From Pusillimonas sp. UBA6240 (lineage in GTDB: Bacteria; Pseudomonadota; Gammaproteobacteria; Burkholderiales; Burkholderiaceae_B): DNA of 64,000 nucleotides. The DNA lies in assembly GCA_002441445.1 (NCBI GenBank), contig DJWC01000070.1, forward strand, positions 76,622-140,621, read 5' to 3'. The notes beneath the pieces were generated by a model, which saw only the letters and a list, made by a program, of their open reading frames with translations, was not told the DNA's origin and made no database searches. A program made the position numbers and the translations under genes. This document shows positions 15,788-24,565 of this stretch, piece after piece. Position 1 is the stretch's first letter; each line of letters starts with the position of its first letter.

Positions 15788-17173
15788 CTACGAACCGATT
15801 TGAACCGCTTTGATGATATCGTCCAGCGCCTCGCCCGTCTTCAACAGGCGGTCTTCCCCGCCTCCCGCCGCATAAAAGGCAGCGCTGGTAGGCATGCCGG
15901 CTTCGCCCGTTCCGTTGGGAATGGCTAGCGCGCACATATTCAGCATGTTCGCCCATAGCGTATTGCGTATGGTCTTTGCGTTGACGGCCGCAAAAGCGTC
16001 TATATCGTCCTGCACCGCAGCCATCGCCGGAGCCACATGCGCAACCGTGGGCATGGCAATCAGATCGTCGCCTATCGCCGACCATAAGGATTCGCGCAAG
16101 CGCAGGCGCCCCCTCTGCAACTGCAATAGATCATACGCGGACATTCCTTTTGCCGCCATGATGCGCCTGAAAACGAAAGGATCCACCTTCGCGCCCTGGT
16201 CGCCTTCGAGCAGTTCCCGTTGCCTGAAATAGGCTTCCGCCGAAGCGATAAAGCCGTGCGATTCAGACAGCGCCTTCAGCTCATCCAGTTCCGGTAGCCT
16301 GCGCCACAGCACCGTGGCGCCCGCGTCCGCCAGGCATTTGATGGTCGCCATGAAATTGCCGTATACCTCGGGCTGCAAATCATCCATGACCACATTTTCC
16401 GGTACGATCAACCGCAGCGTCTCTAGAGAGCGGGCTTGCGATTTTTCCGCCATTTCGCAGCGGATGCCGCGCATGGCCAGGTCCACCATGGAGCAATCGG
16501 CAACGCTATGCGCCAGGACGCCAATGGTATCCAGGGTTTCGGAAAGCGGAAACACGCCCGAACGGTCGAACCTGAGCTCTGATGTCTTATAACCGACCGC
16601 GCCGTTGAAAGCGGCTGGCACCCGTACCGAGCCGCCCGTATCGGTGCCTATCGCCACTGGCACGAGGCGGGCGCCGACAGCCACGCCGGATCCGGATGAA
16701 GAGCCGCCGGGCACGCGCGGCGCATCCCGCGCATGGGGATTCAGGGGTGTGCCGAAATGCGGATTCAACCCCAAGGCGGAATATGCAAACTCGCTGAGGT
16801 TGGTTTTCCCGAGCGTCACCATTCCCGCAGCGGCCAGGTTGGCGACGACGGGCGCATCCCTGCCCGCAGGCGCGGCATCCTTGTATATCGCCGAGGCCGC
16901 CGTAGTGGGCGTACCCGCCACGTCGATGACGTCTTTCCAGGCGACCGGAATGCCGTCCAGGGCGCCAAGAGGTTCGCCTTTCCGGTACCGCGCCGCGCTT
17001 CGCCTTGCTTCTTCCCTGGCGCGCTCGTACGTCAGGCATGTAAAGACCGATGCGTCACCGCAGGACTCGACCCGTTCTATGAAATATTCTGTAAGCTCCA
17101 GCGCATCGATCTCCCCGCGGGCCAGCAGTCTGCTCAAAGCAGCGGCCGATAAATCGGATAAATCTGTGGACAT
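15788..17173 (-). CDS. Amidase (amidase signature family), copy 1
   Basis: A 461-residue amidase-signature enzyme that hydrolyses carboxamides. The Ser-cisSer-Lys triad is readable: K80 in PVAWKDV, a cis-serine in GGSSSGS at 156-162, and the nucleophile S182 in GTDTGGSVRVPA. No signal peptide. The ATG at 17173 is used, with AAGGAGA upstream; the open frame runs on but is not coding-like. It is clearly paralogous to the amidase at 17824-19245, sharing ELTEYFIERV and RVPGGSSSGS blocks, and the two flank an isochorismatase-fold gene. The pair may cleave successive amide bonds of one substrate. Confidence 0.93.
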   Translation of the reverse strand: MSTDLSDLSAAALSRLLARGEIDALELTEYFIERVESCGDASVFTCLTYERAREEARRSAARYRKGEPLGALDGIPVAWKDVIDVAGTPTTAASAIYKDAAPAGRDAPVVANLAAAGMVTLGKTNLSEFAYSALGLNPHFGTPLNPHARDAPRVPGGSSSGSGVAVGARLVPVAIGTDTGGSVRVPAAFNGAVGYKTSELRFDRSGVFPLSETLDTIGVLAHSVADCSMVDLAMRGIRCEMAEKSQARSLETLRLIVPENVVMDDLQPEVYGNFMATIKCLADAGATVLWRRLPELDELKALSESHGFIASAEAYFRQRELLEGDQGAKVDPFVFRRIMAAKGMSAYDLLQLQRGRLRLRESLWSAIGDDLIAMPTVAHVAPAMAAVQDDIDAFAAVNAKTIRNTLWANMLNMCALAIPNGTGEAGMPTSAAFYAAGGGEDRLLKTGEALDDIIKAVQIGS

Positions 17174-17220
17174 CGCCAATTGCCGTCTCCTTGCTCTTTC
17201 TGAATGGCGAGAACACGGGT

Positions 17221-17805
17221 TCAACCCAACGCTTTGACGCGTCGGGAAACCGCCCGAAACGATTCCGTGCCCGCTTTCCTGACCCATTCGAAAAGCAGCA
17301 TTTCGCTGCTTACTATGCGCACGCCTTCCTGCCTCATGCGGTCCAGGCCCAATTGATAGTCCCGCCGCTTGCGCGACCCTGTAGCGTCCGCGACTACATA
17401 AACTTGCAAGCCCCGAGCCACCATATCGAGCGCCGTCTGTAAAACGCACACATGCGCCTCTATCCCGGCAATAATGACTTGATCTCTTTTCGGTCCGGCG
17501 GCTTGGCCCAGCACCCGCTCGGCCAGCCCGGCATGCGCCATGCAGGAAAACTCCACCTTCGCCACCGCTGCGGACAGCCCGCCGGCAAGGTCACGCAACG
17601 GCTTTACTGTGGGGCCCAGCCCCTGCGGATACTGCTCGGACACAAGCAGCGGTATGCCAAGCTCGTTTGCCGATTCGACTATGGCTTCCGCCTTTTTCAG
17701 TATGTCTTCGGAATCAGCAATCGCCGGAAGCAGCTTTTCCTGTAGATCGATCACCATCAACTGCGAGCGCGCCGCAGAAATGATGCGTTGTGAATCATCA
17801 GCCAT
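17221..17805 (-). CDS. Isochorismatase-family cysteine hydrolase
   Basis: A 194-residue isochorismatase-fold hydrolase. The catalytic triad is D20 (MVIDLQE), K83 (AKVEFS) and C120 (GIEAHVCVLQT). Sequence style (VSEQYPQGLGPTV) matches the ubiquitous small-hydrolase subgroup related to YcaC/nicotinamidase enzymes that cleave C-N amide or carbamoyl bonds. It lies between two paralogous amidase genes on the same strand, 47 bases from one and 18 from the other. It likely removes ammonia or a carbamoyl group in the same pathway. The substrate is unknown. Confidence 0.92.
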   Translation of the reverse strand: MADDSQRIISAARSQLMVIDLQEKLLPAIADSEDILKKAEAIVESANELGIPLLVSEQYPQGLGPTVKPLRDLAGGLSAAVAKVEFSCMAHAGLAERVLGQAAGPKRDQVIIAGIEAHVCVLQTALDMVARGLQVYVVADATGSRKRRDYQLGLDRMRQEGVRIVSSEMLLFEWVRKAGTESFRAVSRRVKALG

Positions 17806-17823
17806 GCACTACCTCCTTTCTGT

Positions 17824-19245
17824 TCAATGCAGCGCATTCGTCATTTTGACCGTGTTCTTCCGGCTTGCGGCACGCTCGCATAAGCCTGCGATATGTGTCC
17901 CTAATTGCAACAAGCGGCGTTCGTCCCCCGCTGGAAGACTGATCGACACCGCCATAGGCATCCCGTCTCTGCCCGAACCGCAAGGCAGAGACAGGCTGCA
18001 GCCATTCAACATATTGATGAGCACCGTAAAACACGTAGTGCGCTCGTTGATATCGGCAAAGCCGGTCGCATCGCTGACTTGCGCAAAGGTCGGCGCCACA
18101 TGAGGGACTGTCGGCATCATCAATGCTCCCGGCGCGACACGCGACCATACCGACTGCGTGCAGTCCGCCTTGAGGCGCTGCAGGGCGAGCAAATCGCAGG
18201 CGGACATCCGCTTGCCGCCAAGGATGCGGCCGCGCACAAAAGGATCGATCCAATGTGCATCATCGCTCTCAACCCAACGGCGGTGCTCCCAATAGGCTTC
18301 GGCCAGGCTGATGCCGCCGCGCTCTTTCATCACCCGATGTATCGTTTCGAGCTGTGGAATCTCCATACCGACGACGCGATAGCCCGCATCAACCAACATA
18401 GACCTCAGCGCCGCCAGGCTTTCCCGCACCTCGTCATCCGCCCACGCGAGTATGTTCTCGGGAACATAAAGCGGATACCGGCTTGCTTGGTCCGAAATGG
18501 CGGCCGCCCCCGCGGCGGTCTCCGGCGCGATGCCCGTGGCCGCGGCGTCCAAAGCGCTGCAGTCCTCTACACAGCGCGCGATAAAACCGATCGTATCGAG
18601 GGAACGAGCCAGAGGGAATACTCCGGCAAGCGGATACCTGCCCACTGAAGTCTTGAAGCCAACGACACCGTTGAATGCGGCCGGAGTGCGGATCGAGCCC
18701 CCCGTGTCGGTGCCGATTGCCAGAGGCGCCAAGCCGCGTGCCACCGCAACCGCCGATCCGGATGACGAGCCTCCCGGAACGCGAGGCTGGCCGCTTGCCG
18801 CGGCGCTGACCGGCGTGCCGAAATAAGGATTGAGACCCAAAGCCGAATTGGCAAACTGCGAGAGATTGGTTTTACCCAAGATCACCATGCCTGCTTGCGA
18901 CAGCCGGCGTACGATGGGCGCATCGCGGGCGGCGGGCATGTGCTTGAGAAAAATCGGCGTGCCCGCGGTGGTGACCGTTCCCGCGACATCGAATACATCC
19001 TTCCATGCCACCGGCACGCCATCCAGCGGGCCGGCCGGCGCACCGGCGGCATAGCGGCGGGCGCTTTCCCCCGCCTCGCACCGCGCCCGCTCAAAAGTCG
19101 TCGAAATGAATATCGCCCGGTCGGCGCACGCCATGACCCGCTCGATAAAATACTCGGTCAATTCCTGCGCATCGATCTCGCCTTCACGCATGCGCCGGCC
19201 CAGCTCGACCGCTGAACATTTATGCAGCGCCAGGTCACCATGCAT
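17824..19245 (-). CDS. Amidase (amidase signature family), copy 2
   Basis: A 473-residue amidase-signature enzyme. K82 (PVAWKDVFDV), the serine cluster in RVPGGSSSGS and nucleophile S184 in GTDTGGSIRTPA form the expected triad. ATG 19245 follows GGAGAG; an upstream in-frame start would add 24 non-conserved residues. It is a divergent tandem paralogue of the amidase at 15788-17173. It lies 72 bases after the TPP-enzyme gene in the same operon. Its product acid may be what the operon's acyl-CoA synthetase activates, which is inference. Confidence 0.93.
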   Translation of the reverse strand: MHGDLALHKCSAVELGRRMREGEIDAQELTEYFIERVMACADRAIFISTTFERARCEAGESARRYAAGAPAGPLDGVPVAWKDVFDVAGTVTTAGTPIFLKHMPAARDAPIVRRLSQAGMVILGKTNLSQFANSALGLNPYFGTPVSAAASGQPRVPGGSSSGSAVAVARGLAPLAIGTDTGGSIRTPAAFNGVVGFKTSVGRYPLAGVFPLARSLDTIGFIARCVEDCSALDAAATGIAPETAAGAAAISDQASRYPLYVPENILAWADDEVRESLAALRSMLVDAGYRVVGMEIPQLETIHRVMKERGGISLAEAYWEHRRWVESDDAHWIDPFVRGRILGGKRMSACDLLALQRLKADCTQSVWSRVAPGALMMPTVPHVAPTFAQVSDATGFADINERTTCFTVLINMLNGCSLSLPCGSGRDGMPMAVSISLPAGDERRLLQLGTHIAGLCERAASRKNTVKMTNALH

Positions 19246-19317
19246 CTCTCCAGCCTCCCCACGAGATCCAGCACCAGGCATGGCGCCCCGGGCATCCAAA
19301 AATCGCCACGGCGCCAA

Positions 19318-20964
19318 TCAAGTGCTATAGCTTGCAAACTTGGCGGTTGCAGCCCTGGCAAGAGGGTCGGTCTTTACGTTCACGACGGCGGGCAAGCCGG
19401 AATTGAAGGCTCGTTCCAAGGCGGGACGAATGTCTTCCGGTCTTTCAACATATTCGCCGTGGCAGCCCAAGGCCTGGGCCATCAAATCATAACGGCTGAA
19501 ACCGAGATCACGGCCCGGCTTCACGCCGTCAGGGTCCGCCGTCCAGCCACCGTTCAGGCTGATGACGACAACCACCGGAATATTGAACCGCCGCGCCGTA
19601 TCCAGCTCCATCGCACTCATTCCAAACGAGCCGTCGCCATGCAGAACCAGAACCTGCTTGTCTGGATGGGCGAGTTTTGCCCCAATGCCAAAGGGAAGCC
19701 CAACGCCCATGGTGCCAAATGTGCCGGAATTCAGGCGATGGCCCGGATAGTAAGTCGGAATGGATTGGCGCGCGTAATTGAGGATCTCCTGCCCGTCGAC
19801 GACGAGAATGGCATCCCTTGGCAGGAAATCTCGCACTTCCTTGCATAAGCGTAGAGGATGCATGGGCTCCTGATCGGTATTCAAGCGCTCTTCGGCCTTC
19901 TGCGCCTTTTCTTCGTTTACCTTGGAAAGCCGCGCCACCCAGGCACGATACCGCTCCGGGTTCAGGCGCGAACCGCCTTCCCGCAGCAGTTGTTCCAACA
20001 CTGCTTTCGCATCCCCGACTATGCCCACGTCGCACGCCCGGGTAAGGCCGATCTCTTGCGGATCGATATTGACCTGCACGACCTTGGCGTCTGCGTTGAA
20101 ACGCGGCGGCTTCAAGTGTCCATTCACATAATTCGACCGGGTCGCCACCGACAGAATCAGGTCAGCTTCACGCAGCGCCGTGGACTTGGCGTGAAGGAAC
20201 GCCAATGGGTGATCGTCCGGCAACACCCCCCTGCCCTGGGGGGTCGTAAAGAACGGTATTCCCGCGGTTTCAACCAAACTCCCGAAGGCCTCCCATGCCT
20301 TCGACCATAACACGCCGCTGCCGCTCAGAACGATGGGGCGTTCCGCCTGCAGCAGCAATGCCACCGCTTCCTGTATCGCCGCCGGATCGCCGTAAGGCCT
20401 GTATGCCGGCATGGCCCTCGAAGGATCCGGATAGGCGATTTCGCTTTCGTCTACTTCTTGATAGACGATGTCTCCCGGCATATCCAGATACACCGGCCCC
20501 GGACGGCCTTGCGTGGCCTGCCGGATCGCGGTCGCGACCATCTCGGGTATGCGCCGTATGTTCGTCACGCGCTCCGCCCATTTGGTGATCGGACGATAAA
20601 GCGCAACCTGGTCCACCTCTTGAAATACACCCTGCCCGCCTCCCGTGGCCGCCAGCGGTGCGGAGCCGCCTATGGCGAGGACAGGAACCGCATCGCCCCA
20701 GGCGGTCGCCACGCCGGTAATCATATTGGTCGAGCCTGGCCCTGAACAACCCATGCACACCGCGATTTTTCCGGTGGAACGGCCCCAGCCATGGGCCATC
20801 ATGGCGCCTGCCTGCTCGTGCCTGACGTCGATCGCGCGTATCCCTTGCTTGATGCAGCCCGACTCCACTTCGAGCATCGGGCCGCCCATGATGTAAAACA
20901 TGGTGTCTATGCCCATCAATTTCAGGGTACGGGCGAGTATTTCGGAACCTTTGATTTTGCTCAT
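19318..20964 (-). CDS. Thiamine-pyrophosphate enzyme, 2-hydroxyacyl-CoA lyase/oxalyl-CoA decarboxylase-like
   Basis: A 548-residue TPP-dependent enzyme of the acetolactate synthase superfamily. The activating glutamate is E50 in VRHEQAGAMMAHGWGR, and the TPP-magnesium motif runs from GDG at 443-445 to N471. The C-terminal half (LNSGTFGTMGVGLPFGIGAK, then GDGSFGMSAMELDTARRFNIP) resembles oxalyl-CoA decarboxylase and 2-hydroxyacyl-CoA lyase more than anabolic acetolactate synthase, and no regulatory subunit gene is adjacent. The neighbouring acyl-CoA synthetase gene, 16 bases upstream, fits a CoA-thioester substrate. Exact reaction undecided. Confidence 0.85.
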   Translation of the reverse strand: MSKIKGSEILARTLKLMGIDTMFYIMGGPMLEVESGCIKQGIRAIDVRHEQAGAMMAHGWGRSTGKIAVCMGCSGPGSTNMITGVATAWGDAVPVLAIGGSAPLAATGGGQGVFQEVDQVALYRPITKWAERVTNIRRIPEMVATAIRQATQGRPGPVYLDMPGDIVYQEVDESEIAYPDPSRAMPAYRPYGDPAAIQEAVALLLQAERPIVLSGSGVLWSKAWEAFGSLVETAGIPFFTTPQGRGVLPDDHPLAFLHAKSTALREADLILSVATRSNYVNGHLKPPRFNADAKVVQVNIDPQEIGLTRACDVGIVGDAKAVLEQLLREGGSRLNPERYRAWVARLSKVNEEKAQKAEERLNTDQEPMHPLRLCKEVRDFLPRDAILVVDGQEILNYARQSIPTYYPGHRLNSGTFGTMGVGLPFGIGAKLAHPDKQVLVLHGDGSFGMSAMELDTARRFNIPVVVVISLNGGWTADPDGVKPGRDLGFSRYDLMAQALGCHGEYVERPEDIRPALERAFNSGLPAVVNVKTDPLARAATAKFASYST

Positions 20965-20980
20965 TTCCTGCCGCCTTCTT

Positions 20981-23191
20981 TCAACGAGACATTTGTTCAA
21001 GGGTCGGGGTGTTCGCCCCGGCCAGCCGCTCGGCTTCATCAAGGCCGCCATGCGGCCCGGGGGATAAGATCATCCGCGCATCGACCACCGAATATCCCTT
21101 GGAATGCACGATGACCGGATTGAGGTCTATTTCAGCCAGGCCCGGATGCGCGGCGGCAAGCTGCGAGACTTTCATCAGAAGGTCTTCGACCGATTCCGTA
21201 TCGGCGGCTGGCGCCCCGCGAACACCATCCAATATCGCGCGATAACGCAATTCCGCCAACATTTCCCGCGCGTCGGCCCGCGACAACGGCAAAGCACGGA
21301 AAACGACGTCGCGAATGACCTCGACAAAAATTCCGCCAAGGCCGCACATGATCACCGGACCATACTGGGGATCATTCGTCACCCCGATGATCAGCTCGAC
21401 ACCGCTGGCCGCCATGGGCGTGACCAAAACACCCGCCACGTCGGCGCCAGGGCGATACGCTTCGGCATTCGCCGCGATCTGCGCATAAACATTCCGCAGC
21501 GCATCGGCGCCCATCAAGTTCAACTTCACTCCGCCCGCTTCGGATTTGTGGAGAATGTCTTTCGATACGATTTTTGCGGCTACAGCGGTGTTGCCGAAAT
21601 GTGCGGCAGCGATGTCCGCATCGCCGGGGCGGCGCATCAAGACGCTCTCGGGCACCGATATTCCGTAATCGGCCAATATCTGGCGCGCTTCGGTCTCGAG
21701 CAGATCGCGCTCCTCGGCCATCGCGGCTTCAATGAGGGTTTGCGCCGCTGCGCTGGCTTTCACAGATGAAGATGCAGCGGCATCCGCATCCAAGCGGCGT
21801 TTGGCCTGACCGTAATCCGCCGCGGCAGCCAAACACTGCACGGCAATTTCGATATGGCGATGATGCGGTATCCCGGCCTCTCGCAGCACGGCCAAGGAAG
21901 ATGGCTTGAAATGCGCATAGTGCGTTTGCACCATGATGGGCTTTCCGTGCCGACGCATCAATACGCCGAGGTCGCGGCATACGGCTTGTTCCGCTTCGGC
22001 GACGGAGTCATCATAGCGTGTGGTATAGCCTCCGAAATAGCCGACGAACAGCAGCCCGTCTATATTTGGATCTTCGAGTATGGCTTTCGCGATCGCACCG
22101 TAGTATTCAACCCGCGGGTCCGTACCCCCGCCCGCATCCACGGGGTTCGATATGGCTGATGCCGCGGGTACCACAGCATGTATGGCCGCCTGCGTCTCCG
22201 CGGACAGTTCCGCCAGAATGAGGCCTTGCCCGGCAATCGCCTCCGCGGCCATGGTGATCGGCCCGCCACCTTCCGAAACGACAGCCACTCTTCTTCCGCG
22301 CATGGGCGGAAAAAGCGACAGAGCATCGCATACCGGCTGCAGGTGATCGGACTGGGTTACGAGCGTGACCCCCGACTGGCGCAACACGCCGCGGCTGACG
22401 GCGTAATCGCCCGCCAAGGAGCCGCTATGCGACTTGGCCGCGCCCTTGCCTTCATCGCTGCGCCCGGCCACATACATCACGATGGGCTTGGACCGGGCCA
22501 CATGCCGCGCGGTTTGCATGAAGGCCGGACCATTCTTGAACCCTTCTATGTACATCCCCACGGCTTTTGTATCAGGGTCCTGGCCGGCGAAATCCAGATA
22601 TTCATGAAACTGGATATCGGCTTGATTGCCTACGCTCAGCATCATGCTTATGCCGGTGTTGCCGGCAAACTGTATTTCCGCCAGGAGCGACAGCAGCACA
22701 TTCGCGGAGTTCGACAATAAGGCCAACGGGCCTTTCGGTATGTTGAACCATCCGGACGCATTACAACCCAGCCGCGCGCTGAACATGCCGCTAGTGTTCG
22801 GTCCGATCAGCCTCACGCCATAGCGCCGCGCAACCTCCACCACTTCCCGCTCCAAGACGGCCCCCGCCGCGCTGGCTTCGCTGAACCCTCCCGCAAGCAA
22901 TATGGCGCCCTTGACGCCCTTCCGGCCGCATTGTTCTATCATGGCCGGGACCGTTGCCGCAGCCGTGCATACTATCGCTAGGTCGATCTCTCCGGGAAAA
23001 GCTTCCAGTGACGGATACGCCTTATGCCCCAATATTTCATCGGCTGACGGATGTATCGGTATGATTCGGCCCGAGTAATTGGCGGACACCATCGTACGGA
23101 TAGCGCGATTCCCACGCTTCAATGGGTTCGTCGAGGCGCCGATGATTGCAACGGCACGAGGATTGATGACGGGATCAAGATAGTGTGGCAT
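20981..23191 (-). CDS. Acyl-CoA synthetase (NDP-forming), fused alpha-beta type
   Basis: A 736-residue acetate:CoA ligase (ADP-forming) family protein. The order is a CoA-binding domain (VAIIGASTNPLKRGN near residue 14), a succinyl-CoA-ligase-like domain with a catalytic histidine loop (KGAAKSHSGSLAGD at about 265), and a C-terminal ATP-grasp domain (VAAKIVSKDILHKSEAGGVKL, then EIDLNPVIVHSKG). It makes an acyl-CoA from a carboxylic acid, ATP and CoA. ATG 23191 is used; it has only a weak ribosome-binding site. It follows the Bug receptor gene and precedes the TPP lyase gene, suggesting import, activation and cleavage in that order. Confidence 0.92.
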   Translation of the reverse strand: MPHYLDPVINPRAVAIIGASTNPLKRGNRAIRTMVSANYSGRIIPIHPSADEILGHKAYPSLEAFPGEIDLAIVCTAAATVPAMIEQCGRKGVKGAILLAGGFSEASAAGAVLEREVVEVARRYGVRLIGPNTSGMFSARLGCNASGWFNIPKGPLALLSNSANVLLSLLAEIQFAGNTGISMMLSVGNQADIQFHEYLDFAGQDPDTKAVGMYIEGFKNGPAFMQTARHVARSKPIVMYVAGRSDEGKGAAKSHSGSLAGDYAVSRGVLRQSGVTLVTQSDHLQPVCDALSLFPPMRGRRVAVVSEGGGPITMAAEAIAGQGLILAELSAETQAAIHAVVPAASAISNPVDAGGGTDPRVEYYGAIAKAILEDPNIDGLLFVGYFGGYTTRYDDSVAEAEQAVCRDLGVLMRRHGKPIMVQTHYAHFKPSSLAVLREAGIPHHRHIEIAVQCLAAAADYGQAKRRLDADAAASSSVKASAAAQTLIEAAMAEERDLLETEARQILADYGISVPESVLMRRPGDADIAAAHFGNTAVAAKIVSKDILHKSEAGGVKLNLMGADALRNVYAQIAANAEAYRPGADVAGVLVTPMAASGVELIIGVTNDPQYGPVIMCGLGGIFVEVIRDVVFRALPLSRADAREMLAELRYRAILDGVRGAPAADTESVEDLLMKVSQLAAAHPGLAEIDLNPVIVHSKGYSVVDARMILSPGPHGGLDEAERLAGANTPTLEQMSR

Positions 23192-23277
23192 GGAAAATAC
23201 TTGCAATTGTCTTGGGTAGGCCAGCACGGCTGGTCGCAAAAGGGAGGAACCTGTATTGATATTGAAGATGCATCGGC

Positions 23278-24261
23278 CTACATCAACGCCATCCCCGATG
23301 CCTTGATCAGCTCGCCATACAGCTTGATGCTGTCCCGCAGTCGCTGCTGAGCCTGCTCGGGCGTACCCCCTGTTACAGTAAGCCCGACTGAGGTCAGGCG
23401 TTCGCCGAGTTTCCCCTGCAGCGCTTGATTGATGACCTTATTGATTTTTTCGATGATGGGCTTGGGCGTGCCCGCGGGCGCCACCAGGCCGTGCCATCCG
23501 GTGAATTCGTAACCCTTCACTCCTGCTTCCTCCATGGTCGGGACATCGGGCAGCAAGGGGGACCGTTTGGCGCTGGACACCGCCAAAGCCTTCAACCTTC
23601 CGCTGCGCACGTGCTCCACCGCCTCGGGCAGCGGAGACAAATTGATGTCAATCTGCCCTCCGATCAAATCGGTAATGGCATTTGCGCCGCCTTTATAAGG
23701 CACATGCAAGAGCTCTATGCCGGTAAGCATTTCCAGCATCTCTACAGAGATATGCTGAGTGGAGCCGTTCCCCGCAGACCCATACGAAACCTTGCCCGGA
23801 TGGGCCTTCGCATAGGCAATGAGCTCTTTGACGCTATTTATGGGTAGCTTCGAATTGCTCGATACCATCAGTACATTGGGCTGCACGCTGTACTGGATGA
23901 TGGGCGTGAAGTTCTTCACCGGGTCGTAGGGCAGCTTTTTATATGCGCTCACGTTCACCGCCAGTTCCGTCGAGCTGCCCGAAAGCAAAGTGTATCCATC
24001 GGCGGGGCTCTTCGCCACATATTCCGCCGCAATAATGCCCGCGGCGCCCGCCCGATTCTGCACGACGAATGACTGCCCAAGAGCGGCCGAAAGTTCATCG
24101 CTTACCAGACGCGCGATGGTATCGCCGCTACCGCCGGGCGAATAGCCCAGAATCACATTGACCGTCCTGGACGGATAAGCGCCTTCCTGAGCGTGCGTGA
24201 CGCCCGCCGCAAAGACACACGCAGCCAGCATGCCTAAGGCTCGCTTCTTTACACTGATCAT
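23278..24261 (-). CDS. Bug/TctC-family solute receptor
   Basis: A 327-residue periplasmic receptor. The signal peptide spans about residues 1-25 (VTHA cleavage region), followed by NVILGYSPGGSGD and the ligand loop NRAGAAGIIAAEYVA. The conserved LLHVPYKGGANAITDLIGGQID sits mid-protein. ATG 24261 is preceded by GGGAGAG; an upstream ATG frame is not conserved in character. It is the first gene of the nine-gene minus-strand operon and should supply the initial substrate or act as a sensor. No tctA/tctB membrane genes are present in the window. Confidence 0.94.
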   Translation of the reverse strand: MISVKKRALGMLAACVFAAGVTHAQEGAYPSRTVNVILGYSPGGSGDTIARLVSDELSAALGQSFVVQNRAGAAGIIAAEYVAKSPADGYTLLSGSSTELAVNVSAYKKLPYDPVKNFTPIIQYSVQPNVLMVSSNSKLPINSVKELIAYAKAHPGKVSYGSAGNGSTQHISVEMLEMLTGIELLHVPYKGGANAITDLIGGQIDINLSPLPEAVEHVRSGRLKALAVSSAKRSPLLPDVPTMEEAGVKGYEFTGWHGLVAPAGTPKPIIEKINKVINQALQGKLGERLTSVGLTVTGGTPEQAQQRLRDSIKLYGELIKASGMALM

Positions 24262-24565
24262 CTTTGTCTCTCCCGTTATAGTTATAGGGGTACGAAAGAG
24301 TGTATTAGCTGGCGGAAACCACAACAATGTCGCATTCGGTTAATGCTCAATATACGTTTCGGAAATAAAAAAATCCTCCTGGGATTCACTGTCCTAAACG
24401 GAGGTCTCGATGCACCGGGCAGCCTAGGCACCCGGCAAGCGCCGACGCTCGGCGATCGATAATTACTGGTATGTGAAGAAATAATGCACATCACGTAAAT
24501 AAAAAATCGATACAACTGCGCTGTAATGACGAATCGGTTAAACACCTAGGTCAAGCAGAGGCCCT
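24262..24565. promoter_or_regulatory. Divergent promoter region between two catabolic operons
   Basis: This 304-base gene-free region separates the nine-gene operon (minus) from the decarboxylase-TRAP operon (plus). It contains the inverted repeat GCATT-CGGTT-AATGC at 24332-24346, and part of it (CGGTTAA) recurs at about 24535-24541 close to the plus-strand start. No regulator gene is adjacent, so control of both operons must come from elsewhere. No coding ORF or RNA gene is recognised. Confidence 0.5.

Noticed and set aside
15788..17449. A longer form of amidase copy 1 starting near 17449
   Set aside because: The extra ~92 codons overlap the isochorismatase-fold gene and have no amidase similarity; the ATG at 17173 has a ribosome-binding site.
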